This document shows positions 47,216 through 58,192 of a DNA stretch of 64,000 nt, one piece after another. Below the pieces are notes generated by a model. It was not told the origin of the DNA. It ran no database searches and worked only from the letters and a program-made list of their open reading frames with translations. The stretch lies in the NCBI RefSeq assembly GCF_947242115.1, contig NC_074715.1:45049086-45113085 (forward strand). Direction: 5' to 3'. Each line of letters begins with the position of its first letter. The stretch's first letter is position 1. The translations under genes and the position numbers were made by a program. Source of the stretch: Biomphalaria glabrata. Taxonomy: Eukaryota; Mollusca; Gastropoda; Planorbidae.

Positions 47216-47444
47216 GTGGAAAATTAAGAATTTTTTGCCTATCTTGAATTCTGGTCAAAGCTCTTGCTCCCAATTAATATAGTTCGGAAGAAACTACAAA
47301 AGTCTGGACTGCATATATGGAAAGCTGCTAAAGAAATTAGTACCCTTTCATTCTTTCTGCAAAATGATGAAAAACTGACAAAAACCCAATCCATCAAAAA
47401 AGCAAAAGAAGGTAGTGAATACTATGGATTCCCTGTAATCCCTG

Positions 47445-47665
47445 TGGGAAGTGTGGTCGAGAGGCTAAGTGCGCTTGAACTTGGCTTGTCTTGGCTACCT
47501 AGAAGGGGACTCGAGGTTCGACACCCGACTCGGGCAGAGTTGCGTTTACTGAGCGCCTAAAGGCAGAACGGAAAACCAACTCCTAGATTGGACCAAAGCG
47601 CTCTGAGCATGCTATAAGCATGAAAGTAACGCTATATAAAAGCTATAGAAGAAAGAAAATACTTG
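47445..47665 (+). repeat. tRNA-derived SINE, family B, inserted in the hAT transposase remnant
   Basis: Box A-like TGGTCGAGAGGCTAAGTGCG starts at 47454 and box B GGTTCGACACC is at 47515-47525, at the spacing of a tRNA with a long variable arm (Leu/Ser-like). The non-tRNA body follows: AGAGTTGCGTTTACTGAGCG, CCTAAAGGCAG, CCAAAGCGCTCTGAGCATGC, then GTAACGCTATATAAAAGCTA. It is unrelated to family A. The tRNA head is decorated and unlikely to be a working tRNA. Confidence 0.82.
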
Positions 47666-48412
47666 ATGGGAAGTTGAGTTCTAATGTAGGACTGTCAATA
47701 GAACTGCAACGTGCTGGACAGATTTCATATGGAGATGAAGGGCATTTTCAAAGGCTGGAAAGAAAATGGATACCTTTGGGTTTCTTCTTGAACCAAGACA
47801 CCTGTTAGATGAAGACCCGCTTATGACAAACTGTGCTACTTTTCCTGTTTGTATGATGTCATTGATGCACGAGCACTTTTCATCAACAAACCAGTAATAC
47901 AATCATCAATAGACATATTGAGGAAACAGGCTTCATACGTGTGCTCAAACTTTGCAACCTCCTCCGAATACTGCTAACTCAGGCCACTTCCATTACGTCA
48001 TGTGAGAGATCATTCTCAAAGCTCAAGTTCATCAAAAGCTATCTCAGGAGCACAATGACACAAGAAAGGCTTATCATGGCTTTAATGTCAGTGAAGTCAC
48101 AAATACTAGAAAGTATCGATGTAGTTGATGTTATAGATGTCTTTGCTGCACAGAATGCACGACGTGAAGCGATATCAATTGAGATTTGTCACTTGTGCAT
48201 TATTTAACTAATAAACAAAGCTTTTATTCATTAAAAGAGTCTTGATTACTTTTTGTTAAGTTTACTGATATACTGAACCAATTTGATTTGGGGCTTATAT
48301 ATTTTTGCGTACATTATTCCATGTCATATGTCGAATGTCAAAATGCAAGGGGCCCCCAAAGAGGTCAATCCCCCCGGGCCCCCAAATCCCTAGTTACGCC
48401 CCTGGTTTAACA

Positions 48413-49269
48413 TAAGCACACGTACAAAGTATAGATATGTATCATTCTTTTAAAAAACTTAATAAAATGAACATATAGAACGTGTCTACAATATTTCGCC
48501 ACTGCGCCAAAACCGCCGCACCAAAACGTCCAGCACCAAAACCGTCCTGCTGCACTAACCACGAAGCACGTCTAGTAGTTATGTGTGTAGAGATTTACAT
48601 TTGAAAAGTAGAAGGCTCTAATGCTAATGAATGTCTAGAACACAATCACACACACATACATAGATAACGTATCAAATATTAATTAGAAGATTAGTTTCTC
48701 GAGAATTCGTTTAATAAATGAAATAGTCCTTTTCATGACTTGTCAAAACCAATATGGGATATTAATTTGAATATCATTCTTATGTTTCTTATGTTAGGGT
48801 GATGGGGGAGGGGGGGGGGGAGAAGGCAAGGTATTAAAACAAATGAAGCGCTTTTTCCTTGTAGACTGAGCAGCGGTGTAATTTTTTTTTTCTATGGATA
48901 TTTTCAAAACTAAAGGTAGGACTAAATGAGATAACTCATAGACAGCCTCTTTGGGTCCACTGCTTGGTAGGGAATGCAGGATAACATGCAAGATAAATAC
49001 GATAGTAGATACACGAGACATGGTTGAAATCCTGGAAATAATCTTGTAAGGCCGTAGTCTCTGACAGTATATGCGTTGCCAGAATGTGGTAAGAGGCTAA
49101 ATAGGCCGGAGCAATCGATATATGTGCTGAGCAGAACAGGACACTGCCCCCATAGGGCCCCGTTTTGGCCAAACTATGACCCCCCCTTGTCGCCACTACA
49201 GAGAGTTAGACGAAACATAAGCGCTTATTACAAAGCTTATATCAACTCACTCTGTCTGGTAAAAAGTTT
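48413..49269. other. gene-free stretch
   Basis: Contains CCAAAACCGCCGCACCAAAA then CGTCCAGCACCAAAACCGTC at about 48505-48550, a small direct repeat, and a G run near 48805-48820. Nothing coding is supported. Confidence 0.45.
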
Positions 49270-50345
49270 GAACACGTTATTACTCCCACACACATTCTCG
49301 TATCAAGTCGAAACTTTTGCACAATTATTCATTGACGAAGATAGTACACGAATCAATAAAAAAACAATTAGTCATTAATTACTGGTAATTAATTATTTTG
49401 TTTGATATTGACAAAGGAAATTAATTCTTCAGTATTCATATTTATGTCTAAATATTTGGGGGTTTGTCCCCTTGGATAATTGTACACGTTATTTCTCCAA
49501 AACCCATAGTCACATCAAATTGAAACTTTAAACAGTTAATTATTTTATTTAACAAAACATGCATCAATGAAACAAAATTAACAGGTTAGTCAAATAAGTA
49601 TTGGTAATTAATTATTTTGTTTGATACCTAAAATGGGAAATAGATTCGACATTATTGAGAGATATGAAGTTCTTCCCCTTAGAAAAGCTTTTTTTTTCTT
49701 AAAAAAAAGTATTTTTATATTATGCCTATTTAGAATGATTGTCCCCAATTCCAAAGGAGAATATGTCTGCGTTGTTACTTGATTTGTATGAAAGCCGTGA
49801 GTTATTAAACGGCGAACAGACGAGACGGTTTGCATATTTAATTTTAAAAACAAAAGAGCTCGCTTTCAGAAGACGAAATGTATATGTAACCGAGTTTCGA
49901 TAATGCTTTTAGTTTTTAAGATGTAATCAAAGAAGGACAAAACGACCTTACACAACTAATAGTGGGTTCCCCCTTTCCGGGGGTGCTTACAAATTTTAGC
50001 TTACGCTGAAACTGTGAGGCTTACCTAGTAGAGCAACTCTATGAAAGAATGATGCTTCTGTTGTTGTGTTGTCAGAGTAACATTAAAAATACCTGGGTTT
50101 TACATTGGGTCAAGAGAAACCAAGCAAAATATAAACAAAAATACTTAAAAAAGCTAAGCTTATATAAAGGAAAAACTGCACAATTAAATTCATCTCTCAA
50201 TACTATAAGATTTATTTTCCCTTTTCTATATCGAACAACAAAAATAATTATTACTAGTTATTAAAATTTTTTTTTAATTGATTCATGTTTTGCTAAAGAT
50301 AATGAATAATTGTGCAAAGTTTCAGCTTGATCCGAGATTTGGTGT
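49270..50345. repeat. dispersed repeat with GCACAATTATTCATT and GGTAATTAATTATTTTGTTTG words
   Basis: ATCAAGTCGAAACTTTTGCA then CAATTATTCATTGACGAAG at 49301, a decayed repeat of it at 49512, and the inverted form AATGAATAATTGTGCAAAGT at 50301 and 1137. GGTAATTAATTATTTTGTTTG occurs at 49384 and 49603 and inverted at 51819. It is a shared repeat of unknown class. Confidence 0.6.
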
Positions 50346-50350
50346 CGGAG

Positions 50351-50461
50351 AAATAACATGCACAAAATAACGTGTACAAAATAACGTGTACAAAATAACG
50401 TGTATAAAATAACGTGTATAAAATAACGTGTATAAAATAACGTGTACAAAATAACGTGTAC
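50351..50461. repeat. 14-bp minisatellite, eight copies
   Basis: AAAATAACGTGTAC or ...GTGTAT repeated; seven copies of exactly 14 bases follow one 13-base copy. Since 14 is not a multiple of 3, all three frames of one strand stay open over it, which explains overlapping open frames here. Confidence 0.95.
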
Positions 50462-51285
50462 AAACTTTGTAGCAGACCGGAGTGAGATAATAGAAGCTTT
50501 GTACTAGAAAAAGCCACTCTCCCCCCTTTTTTCCCCTCACATCCCAATTATATATCATGACCTGCTAAAAAATGATTTTTTTTTTCTGCGGGCTACGAGG
50601 TTTCCAACCTTACTGTACTCTCGTCAACAAGTTGAAGGGTCATGAAAAGTTGATTTGCTGAGCTCACTGTTTAATTACTTGCATTGAAGGCCAAACATTT
50701 TTTTTAATGAGCAGCTATTACGTCATACATCGGAGGCTAAATGACAAGACGTTTGTCATCAGGACGAGGTCATTTAACCTCCATATAACGTGACCTCACG
50801 TGCAATAAATGGTCTGCTGCTTCCAGTCGACACGCAAAGCCTTCTGGGAAAGGTCAACTGCATTCAGCTCTTACTAAATATACGTTTTTCTACCAGCACC
50901 CCATAAAGCTTTGTGATTAGGGTTGGGTCAAGTCGGGGGTGGACGGCAGGGCGGTGTTGCAGTAGTGGCCAGTGCATGTAATGTTCTCTTTATAAATATT
51001 TATGACAGCTTATGCTTTCGTGATCAGCAGCGTGATCGTCTAAGTTCTCTCTATCTCCAAAAAGCACACACACAGAATATTACTCTGTAGTTTGGTGCCA
51101 GGGACTAGACATGTTTTGGTTTTTCTTGCTTTTTATAGTGATTCAACTCAAAGTATTCATGTTATTAACATGGGCTACTTGTTGTAGCCATTGTACTCTT
51201 GTGTAAAAGATTTCGTACATCGTGACATACTGCACTCTTCCTTAATCTTCGGGCTAGAGATAAAGCCATATTATGTACATCTGTG

Positions 51286-51635
51286 CGGGGCCGGCCTTAC
51301 GAATTGCGGGGCCCAATTTAATGGATGCTTTCTAAACCCCTCCTACAAATTTTTTTTACAATAAAACAATTACTGATACTTAGATCATTATACCTACATT
51401 TGTTACACCACATGCATAGGAAGCAACTCAATCGCAATAGAGGTTTAATTAAATTTACATCAAATCGTGCGATAAGCCTACACTAAATATGTTAACCCTT
51501 TAAGTCCTACATCTTTAAAAGTCGGTGACAAGAGCCATGACTGATAGTTATATCCTCAATGTAAACTGCGGGCCCCTATGCCAGGCACGGGGCCCAATAG
51601 GAGCAATCGGTCAAATAGGCCTAAGGCCGGCTCTG
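51286..51635. mobile_element. non-autonomous hAT-like element, 350 bp
   Basis: The left end CGGGGCCGGCCTTACG and inverted right end CAGAGCCGGCCTTAGG are terminal inverted repeats, both followed by GGGGCCCAAT-type words. The flanks CATCTGTG (51278-51285) and CAGTTGTG (51636-51643) match at 6 of 8 bases. Its ends resemble those of the 2.8-kb hAT at 27856, which could have mobilised it. No coding frame. Confidence 0.75.
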
Positions 51636-52099
51636 CAGTTGTGTGTTCTTTAGCCATAAACTCAATCATGCCTTACATGATATGGAAAAGAAGAAAAAAT
51701 AAAAATCCTTTATTTTAAAAAAAACACACACAAAAAAAACAACACAAATATTATCAAAGGGGAAGAACTATTATACAACCACATCTGTCAAGAATGTAGA
51801 AGTTATTTTCATTTTTCGATATCAAACAAAATAATTAATTACCAGAATTATTGTTTTTAATACATTTATAGTTGCAGCAAATAGACCTGAACATCACTGA
51901 ATTGTTTTTGTTACAGCTCCAGTTAAGATTGGACTCATTGGAGTGATACTACAATAGACACGTACATTGACGCATTTTGTCCCCTCCTTAACTGTCGAAA
52001 AAAAAATGCAAACACATAAAAAAAAATCTTACAGTGAAAGGGTGAAGGACAAAACGAGCAGCAGAGGCGGCGGCACATACAACAGAGCATGATCCAACT

Positions 52100-53480
52100 A
52101 CAACATTGACAACACTCACTTCAAAAGCTACAACTCTCCTCATTAAAACTACCCCCCCCCCCCCAATTCTGTCCAATACACCACAATATTTTTTTCTCTC
52201 TCACTTTGTTCTGTCGCTTCCATTCAACAATTCACACACACACCTGCACGATCACACACACACATTGTCTCCCCCACACCCACACAGAGACGAGTACAAA
52301 ACAAATAATGGAAACTCACCTAGAAACATGGATACGCAATCAGCGATACACGATTTCCAAAGATTAGATTGGGGGTGGGGAGGGGGGGGGGAACAAGAGA
52401 GGCGAGACAGAGAGTACAAGTGGCCTATCTGAGCAAACAATTAACACTACGATAAACCAATTGTGCTCTGCTCAAATGCACCCTGTCAACGCACAACAAA
52501 AGCCGCCATTTTATTCGGAGGTGAGTTGCTTTTTTTCCCTGTGGCGTGTGAAAGAGTACCGTACAGAGAAGACACGAATTCGCTTTTACGATTTTAAGTT
52601 CAGCATAACTGGATAGGGAGAGAAAAAGTTAGGAGGGGGGGGGGATACAGCGCAACATGCCATATCATGGATAAAATATGATTGTAAAAATTACTTTTTA
52701 TTTTTGTCCATGACATATTGCGCCACTTAATATTTCGTGTCATACGATCCTATTTTGTTCCTTTTTTACAATATTTACAACAAATAATACAATTGGTCAT
52801 AATCTGCTGTAGATAACAGAAACATCACTAGATGAGTGTCGAGGTCAATAAATAAACGTTATAACTAAATATTCTTGCGAGCTATGTCCCCCCAACACAT
52901 AAGACACACAACTTGTGCCTGGGATGAACTCCGATTGGTGGAAAGGCACGTAGGCTTAGCTCACTCGTAGTGTCCTGGTAAGAAACTTGTTCGGCGTAGT
53001 GCCTCATAGCTCCAGTACATGTCCAGTAACAGTGCGGAATTGTTTTTCTGCAGCTTTCAGAGCTGCGGAAACTCTTGATAGACGTGCACCACTGCAAGGA
53101 CCGGGCAGTGTCTCATGCACTATTATCATTTGTTTCGAACTTTTTAACCTCCACCATTGATCGTCTCGTTTGGGCTGCGCATGCGCTGTCAGACTCTTTC
53201 ACCTTGTTGGATTCCTCCAAAAATTTGAACCGCTTCTCCCACTCACGTATGGCAGTCGTAGCCTGTCCAAAAGTTCTTGGGTCCTCACTAAGTGGGTAAC
53301 CCTAACTCCCCTTCTCGAACTGGAGCTTCATCCGTTTTTTTCCCCTCACGCTTCAGGGTGTCCACTGCGTTTAAACCACAACTCCAATAAATCGAACAAC
53401 GTTATCTGCGGCGCCGAGTGCCTCTTCTACCGCACAACACTTGTACCAGAAAGCAGCAACAGTTGGAACCCAACTATCAG
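52100..53480. promoter_or_regulatory. GC-richer patch, possible orphan promoter or first exon
   Basis: This stretch is visibly less AT-rich than its neighbours and holds GCGCATGCGC near 53178 and several short open frames. On the minus strand AAAATGGCGGCTTTTGTTGT (around 52515-52496) looks like a start context, and on the plus strand ATTCGGAGGTGAGT contains a donor. No frame is recognisable. CpG islands are not standard in molluscs, so the promoter reading is tentative. Confidence 0.25.
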
Positions 53481-53534
53481 TTAAAAAACATAACAAATCA
53501 AAGAGTGTTTACAGTATGCCTAAGTATTGTTCAC

Positions 53535-53615
53535 TTAACTCTTTCTCTCCTAACCGACGATACAAACGTTGATTCCATCATAATGTGGTAAATAATTACG
53601 GAGAGAAAGAGTTAA
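53535..53615. mobile_element. 81-bp inverted-repeat element with perfect 16-bp ends
   Basis: TTAACTCTTTCTCTCC (53535-53550) is the exact reverse complement of GGAGAGAAAGAGTTAA (53600-53615), enclosing 49 bases. It could be a miniature transposon or a long hairpin. No convincing target duplication was seen beside it. Confidence 0.7.
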
Positions 53616-53804
53616 TACAGACAACCAATAATAGGGATGGAAATAGGAATTGGAACGTTTCTTGCCATTTTTTACCGTCTTAAGATTACGCACTTTTTTT
53701 TTTTTTTGTCATATCATTAAACTGTACAACTTTATTTTAGACTAGCCGGATATGACCCGCGGGCCTTATCACTAGCGCAATGTTCCCTTACATAGCTAAT
53801 ATAA

Positions 53805-54060
53805 ACGACCTTGAAAATGGGTTTACCCGATTCATTAAAAAGTTTCGTTCTTCAATAGAAATAAATGTAGGCATTTTATTATTATTTTTGTTTAGTTTAG
53901 GGTCTTCTTATTGTGGGAGAGACATTTAACATACTATACGGCCGTTTGTCGCGATCTCAGGAACATTCATGTCAAACTTTATCAAGACTGGTCAAACGGT
54001 TTTTATTTCTGTTCGGGACAGACATACGTACATACTTCTTAGATTCTGCCTTAGATATGC
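53805..54060 (+). repeat. dispersed repeat, second copy of the 14515 family
   Basis: CTTGAAAATGGGTTTACCCG, AAAAAGTTTCGTTCTTCAAT, ATCAAGACTGGTCAAACGG, GGGACAGACATACGTACATA and GATTCTGCCTTAGATATGC align in order with 14515-14765. About 80 percent of compared words agree by eye. Confidence 0.6.
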
Positions 54061-56384
54061 TAGAAATGTACAACTGTGACGTAGAAATAAAGCTAAAAAT
54101 ACAAACATACACAAGATCGTCTCTGGAGGAAATGTTTCTGTCCTAAAATTATACATTCGTATTCTGAGTCATTTGAAGCTTAAAACGATTTTTGAAAACT
54201 GAAAGCACTTCTTAGATTGTACACAAATAAGACTCCAAGTAACATAACTAGACACATACACACGACGAAAGTTCTGTTAATTATCTCGTTATTCTAAAAC
54301 ACACACACAAGCACCAAAAAGTTCTATTATATTATGATATTGTCATTCACAGACATAGACAAACACACATGTACAAAAAAACAACTTTATAAGAACTAAA
54401 AGTTGAACTCGATTGATAATATCGTCATTTATGAATAAATGGTAGACATCCTATTAATTTTGTATTCACGTCTGCAGCCATTGAACTACTTTCTTTGTAA
54501 GACTTAAACTAAAGGTGAGCTTGAAGTGAAGGCAGGGGAAGTCACTGTGGAAGTGAAACAACAAAGCCTAGGCGATTGAACTTCAAGGGCTGTGTCAGTC
54601 AATTGAAAACGTTCATTCCTGTCGCCTTACCCAAGCATGACCGATGGAAGAATGGACACTCACGCCTTCTCTATTGATCGAGAACTGAGCCAGTTCACAT
54701 TGAGATAACCTACCATCGTAGAGAAGAAAGTAGAGTCACTTAAAACACAAAGTCGTTGACCATACCTTACCATGTAACAGCCTATCCAACCACTAATATT
54801 ACTCCTAACATATATTGGTGTTGCATAATAATAAACAAGCCAATGTACATTGTCGCAACAACGTGTGTTTTTTTTAATAAGCGTGTAAAAAACAACCCAG
54901 CATTTGTTTGGAATAATTGTTTAACGCAGAAAATAAACTGGCAAGATGGAAAAGCTACTAAAATGCTGTCAGAGGAATGTATGGTTGAAATGGTGTGTCT
55001 TGTAAACAATTACCAATAACCTGATGATCGTGACAGATAGACACCTGATTCTACTTCGCCTCCTGCCTCTTCGGTTTACAATATGGCGTCCTTGTCAGTA
55101 AACATTTTTAGAAAGCAGAAGAAAAAAAAAGGGGGAGTGGCGGAGTTGCTATTTATCTCAATCATAACAATGTTGTTATAAATAAAAGAAAAAACTAGAA
55201 AATGATAATACTAAACATCCATAACTTGTCACGTAAGGAAGAAAACAACACATATAATGCTAACATCGATTCATAGACATTTACTAGTATACCACAGACC
55301 TATATATATTATATCTAGACTGGAAAACGGAAACAAATTCTTATCCGTTATTGATCAATTCACAGACCTATATATATATATGTTGTTATGTACGTAGCTC
55401 GTTTTCAAGCTGCAATGGAAGTCGCCCCGAATCTAGGAAAATCGATCATTTCTGTCTTAGAAAAATAATGATAATTTAGTTTTCAAAGTTTAGAAATAGT
55501 GAAATACCATTTTCTCGGATATTAATTAGAATGGGCTATTAATCACAGAGCTATATATTCATGCAATTACATGAAATAAAGCAATTTCCTGTTAATTTCC
55601 ATTGAGATAATGATTCGAAAATCCTAGATCGAAATAATTCACGTTTGTTGATTTTAATCATGTAAATTTAAATAGATAGAAATAGATCTTTTTAAATTAT
55701 GTACCTAAAAATTGCAAAATAATAATTATGAGACAAGAGTGCTCTTATTTTTGATGTTCAATTACTAGATCTAAACTTTAAATTATGTTACAAAGGTTAG
55801 GGCAGAAAAAAACAACTTTTCTTCATATCCTATACTCTTAAGCGAGCAATTCTTGTATGTATGTATGTATATATATTTATATTTATATATATATATAAAT
55901 TTTATTTCGAAAACGGCTCTAACGATTTTCTTTAAAAGTTCATGGTATGTGCATAATAGTGAGAAAAAAATTCTCAACTCATTGGCCACATCGGGAAAAC
56001 TCGAGGTCGACCGTTATATCGGTTTGAAAATGCCTCATTATCGAAAAATTAGTTTTGGCTAGAATGTTTTATGAATGAAAATTTTCCATGACGTAAACGG
56101 GAAAAACGCTGCTTACGTCACTAGGCTTACCGCAGTACACTAAAATATTTCTTTGCAAACAATAACGAGTTCTAAAGAATCAATAGACCTAATGAAACAT
56201 TTGCGCACCATCTTAATGTAGATTGATTTATTATAGAACTATGAAAGAAAAGTAATGAAATTAAATGTGCCGATATATGATTAGTTATTGTGTTTTAAGT
56301 GCTTAATAAGTTGTTTACACTTTAATTGTGTAGAGCGGTGTAGATACCTTTTACTTTGTTGTTTATTTTGCTGGTGACCTCCAG
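54061..56384. other. gene-free stretch with repeat-like blocks
   Basis: Two copies of CACAGACCTATATATAT at about 55293 and 55364 and a block TTTCGAAAACGGCTCTAACG then ATTTTCTTTAA near 55905 look like parts of dispersed repeats. GTATGTATGTATATATATTT at 55855 is a microsatellite. Nothing coding is supported. Confidence 0.45.
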
Positions 56385-57240
56385 CTGTCTCGTTCTGAGG
56401 TTGCATGCAACCATGTGCTCTCTTCTATGTCAGCTAAGTCAAGTTTGCGCCATAAGCTGGTCTTTTAAGGGTTTCGGTGTTACGTCAACCACTTTTTAGC
56501 TCACCAAAAAAGACTGCCTTTGGCATGCGTTCGTCTAAGATTCGTCTCCCATATAGGATACTGCTCTGTCCAGCGTAACTGTCGGACTTAAAGAATTCCC
56601 TCTATACAAAGGCCGCGGATACACATTTGAGACCAAAAGAAAATTTGCTGCCGAGGACAGACGCAGACGCTAAAAGAAAATCTTAATCGAGCATCGCGGA
56701 CAATGGTTATGCTTGCCCTGGATGTGGCAAGATATGTAGGTCACAGCTGCAATCCTCATTAATTTTCGGACTCTAAGACAAGCCTTATTATTATTATTAT
56801 TTTGCTGGTGAATTATTACCATGTGTTCATGCTTCAGTGTCTACCTCTCCTGTACCAAAACAAAGGAACTGGTCATAACACAGCTTCTCTACGCCTTACT
56901 TGCTCACACTAAACATGATATCCATCTAGCGGTCAACGAGTTTGAGTACACTGCAGCCTCTTTTGATTTAACTATAAACCTCGGTAAAAAGCTTGGAGTT
57001 AGGGCCAGGAGAGATCTGAATGGATGGATGTGTAAAAGCAGGCCATAGTACCACAAGGATGGATGGATGGCAAAAGCCGGTATGAACTTCCTATAGTCCG
57101 ACTGTCAGGCTGGGCAGGGCACGTATCCCGTATGGGTAACGAGCATATTGTTTGGCGTAACAGAGGTGCCCCACGGAAACGTTTCTTTAGAAAACTAATG
57201 CCATGATTTAAGTCTAATAAGAAAAAATGCGCCATTTTAC
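56385..57240. mobile_element. mosaic of LINE group E fragments in both orientations
   Basis: The minus strand at 56590-56390 reads LDERMPKAVFFGELKSG, then SERDSWRSPAK. The plus strand at 56610-56770 reads RKFAAEDRRRR, then NGYACPGCGKICRSQL, a C-terminal zinc knuckle. The plus strand at 56880-57000 reads LLAHTKHDIHLAVNEFEYTA then ASFDLTINLGK, the post-FADD region. At 57085-57200 it reads VRLSGWAGHVSRMGNEHIVW then RGAPRKRFFRKLM. The blocks are out of order and mixed in strand, so at least one inversion or several insertions occurred. Confidence 0.68.
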
Positions 57241-57521
57241 TTTGTCACTAAGTGCATGTTTTACCCTATAACGTAGAGAAGTTACATTGCAGAGACTTTC
57301 TTCCAAGCCAATAATAGTAAGCCTACAATAGTTTTACGCAAAAGATAGATTGTAAAACTATAAGACGGACGTGAGCTGTAGTTTGTCTAGACTGTAGGAG
57401 GACTTAAAAGACTTTAAATTTAATCGACATGTACAATTAGGCCTACAATTAGAACTAACAGAACACTAAAACAACTCTTCAGATTAGTAGTCTTTATCCG
57501 ATCGTTCATTTTCGTAATTAC

Positions 57522-57683
57522 AAGAATATTCCCAAAATGACTTCGGGTATATAACCTTCCGAAATTATTTAACAGAGCGAGGTTCGGCCACCTGGTACAA
57601 AAATATTCTCAAAATGACTTCGGGTATATATCCTTCCTTAACAAATTATTCATCCGAGCGAGGCTCGGTCACCTGATATTAAC
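57522..57683. repeat. tandem duplication, about 78 bp x 2
   Basis: AATATTC.CAAAATGACTTCGGGTATATA.CCTTCC begins near 57524 and again near 57601. Each copy ends GAGCGAGG.TCGG.CACCTG.TA. Inserted bases in the second copy (TTAACAAATT) make the lengths differ. Confidence 0.85.
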
Positions 57684-58192
57684 TACTTAACAAAACAAGG
57701 CTTCGTTTCAGCTTTTTTGAAAATTTTCACGACATTATTTTGTAATGTTAAAATATCTCCATCTCCAGTCTAGATATAATATATATATGCCTAGATCTGT
57801 GTAGCATAGTCTGTTAACTGTCATAAGACGCGTCGTAGGCCTTCTAAGAAGGATAGTATGGAGGGACCAAACATACGCAAATCAGGGATATATCTGCTCT
57901 TAAATAAAGTTTAAAATATGGTTTTAAGGCAGTGCATGCACAATAGGGAGGTGTAGTTTAGTTTGCATATTTATCAAAACAAAAATTGACTTGGGTGTTA
58001 TATGGCAACCACAATGGCTTAAAACCGTTACTATCACCAGAAGAACCCAGCTACTCGTTTTGAGAGGAACCCCAAAGCCACCAAATCGGCAGTTTAGTGT
58101 TTTACTTTTTATAGCATGTTACTTTTCAGCCACTCAACGTTACTCTTCTTATTGATAGATTTGTATTTTTTCTAAAAACTAACACACAAACT

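Larger units (their letters stand above)
45463..48404 (+). mobile_element. hAT DNA transposon, 2942 bp, with exact 8-bp target duplication
   Basis: Target duplications GTTTAACA lie at 45455-45462 and 48405-48412. The left end CAGTGGCGTAACTAAGGG and right end (inverted) CAGGGGCGTAACTAGGG are terminal inverted repeats, each followed by G/C homopolymers and GGGGGCCC words. Near the right end (47930-48180) the plus strand encodes a hAT C-terminal dimerisation region: TSCERSFSKLKFIKSYLRST then MTQERLIMALMS. An upstream piece (VRKKLQKSGLHIWKAAKEIS) lies at 47280. The N-terminal and catalytic parts are mostly missing or replaced by a Ty3-like fossil and a SINE, so it cannot code a whole transposase. 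Confidence 0.92.

Noticed and set aside
47445-47530. possible functional tRNA gene
   Set aside because: Box A and B are present but the acceptor stem does not close and the sequence continues into a SINE body.
50261-50558. three overlapping minus-strand frames (TRYFVHVILYTLF)
   Set aside because: Produced by the 14-bp tandem repeat, which has no stops in any minus frame.
52882-53484. short frames on both strands in the GC-richer patch
   Set aside because: None matches a known family or joins to a supported exon; kept only as a possible promoter region.
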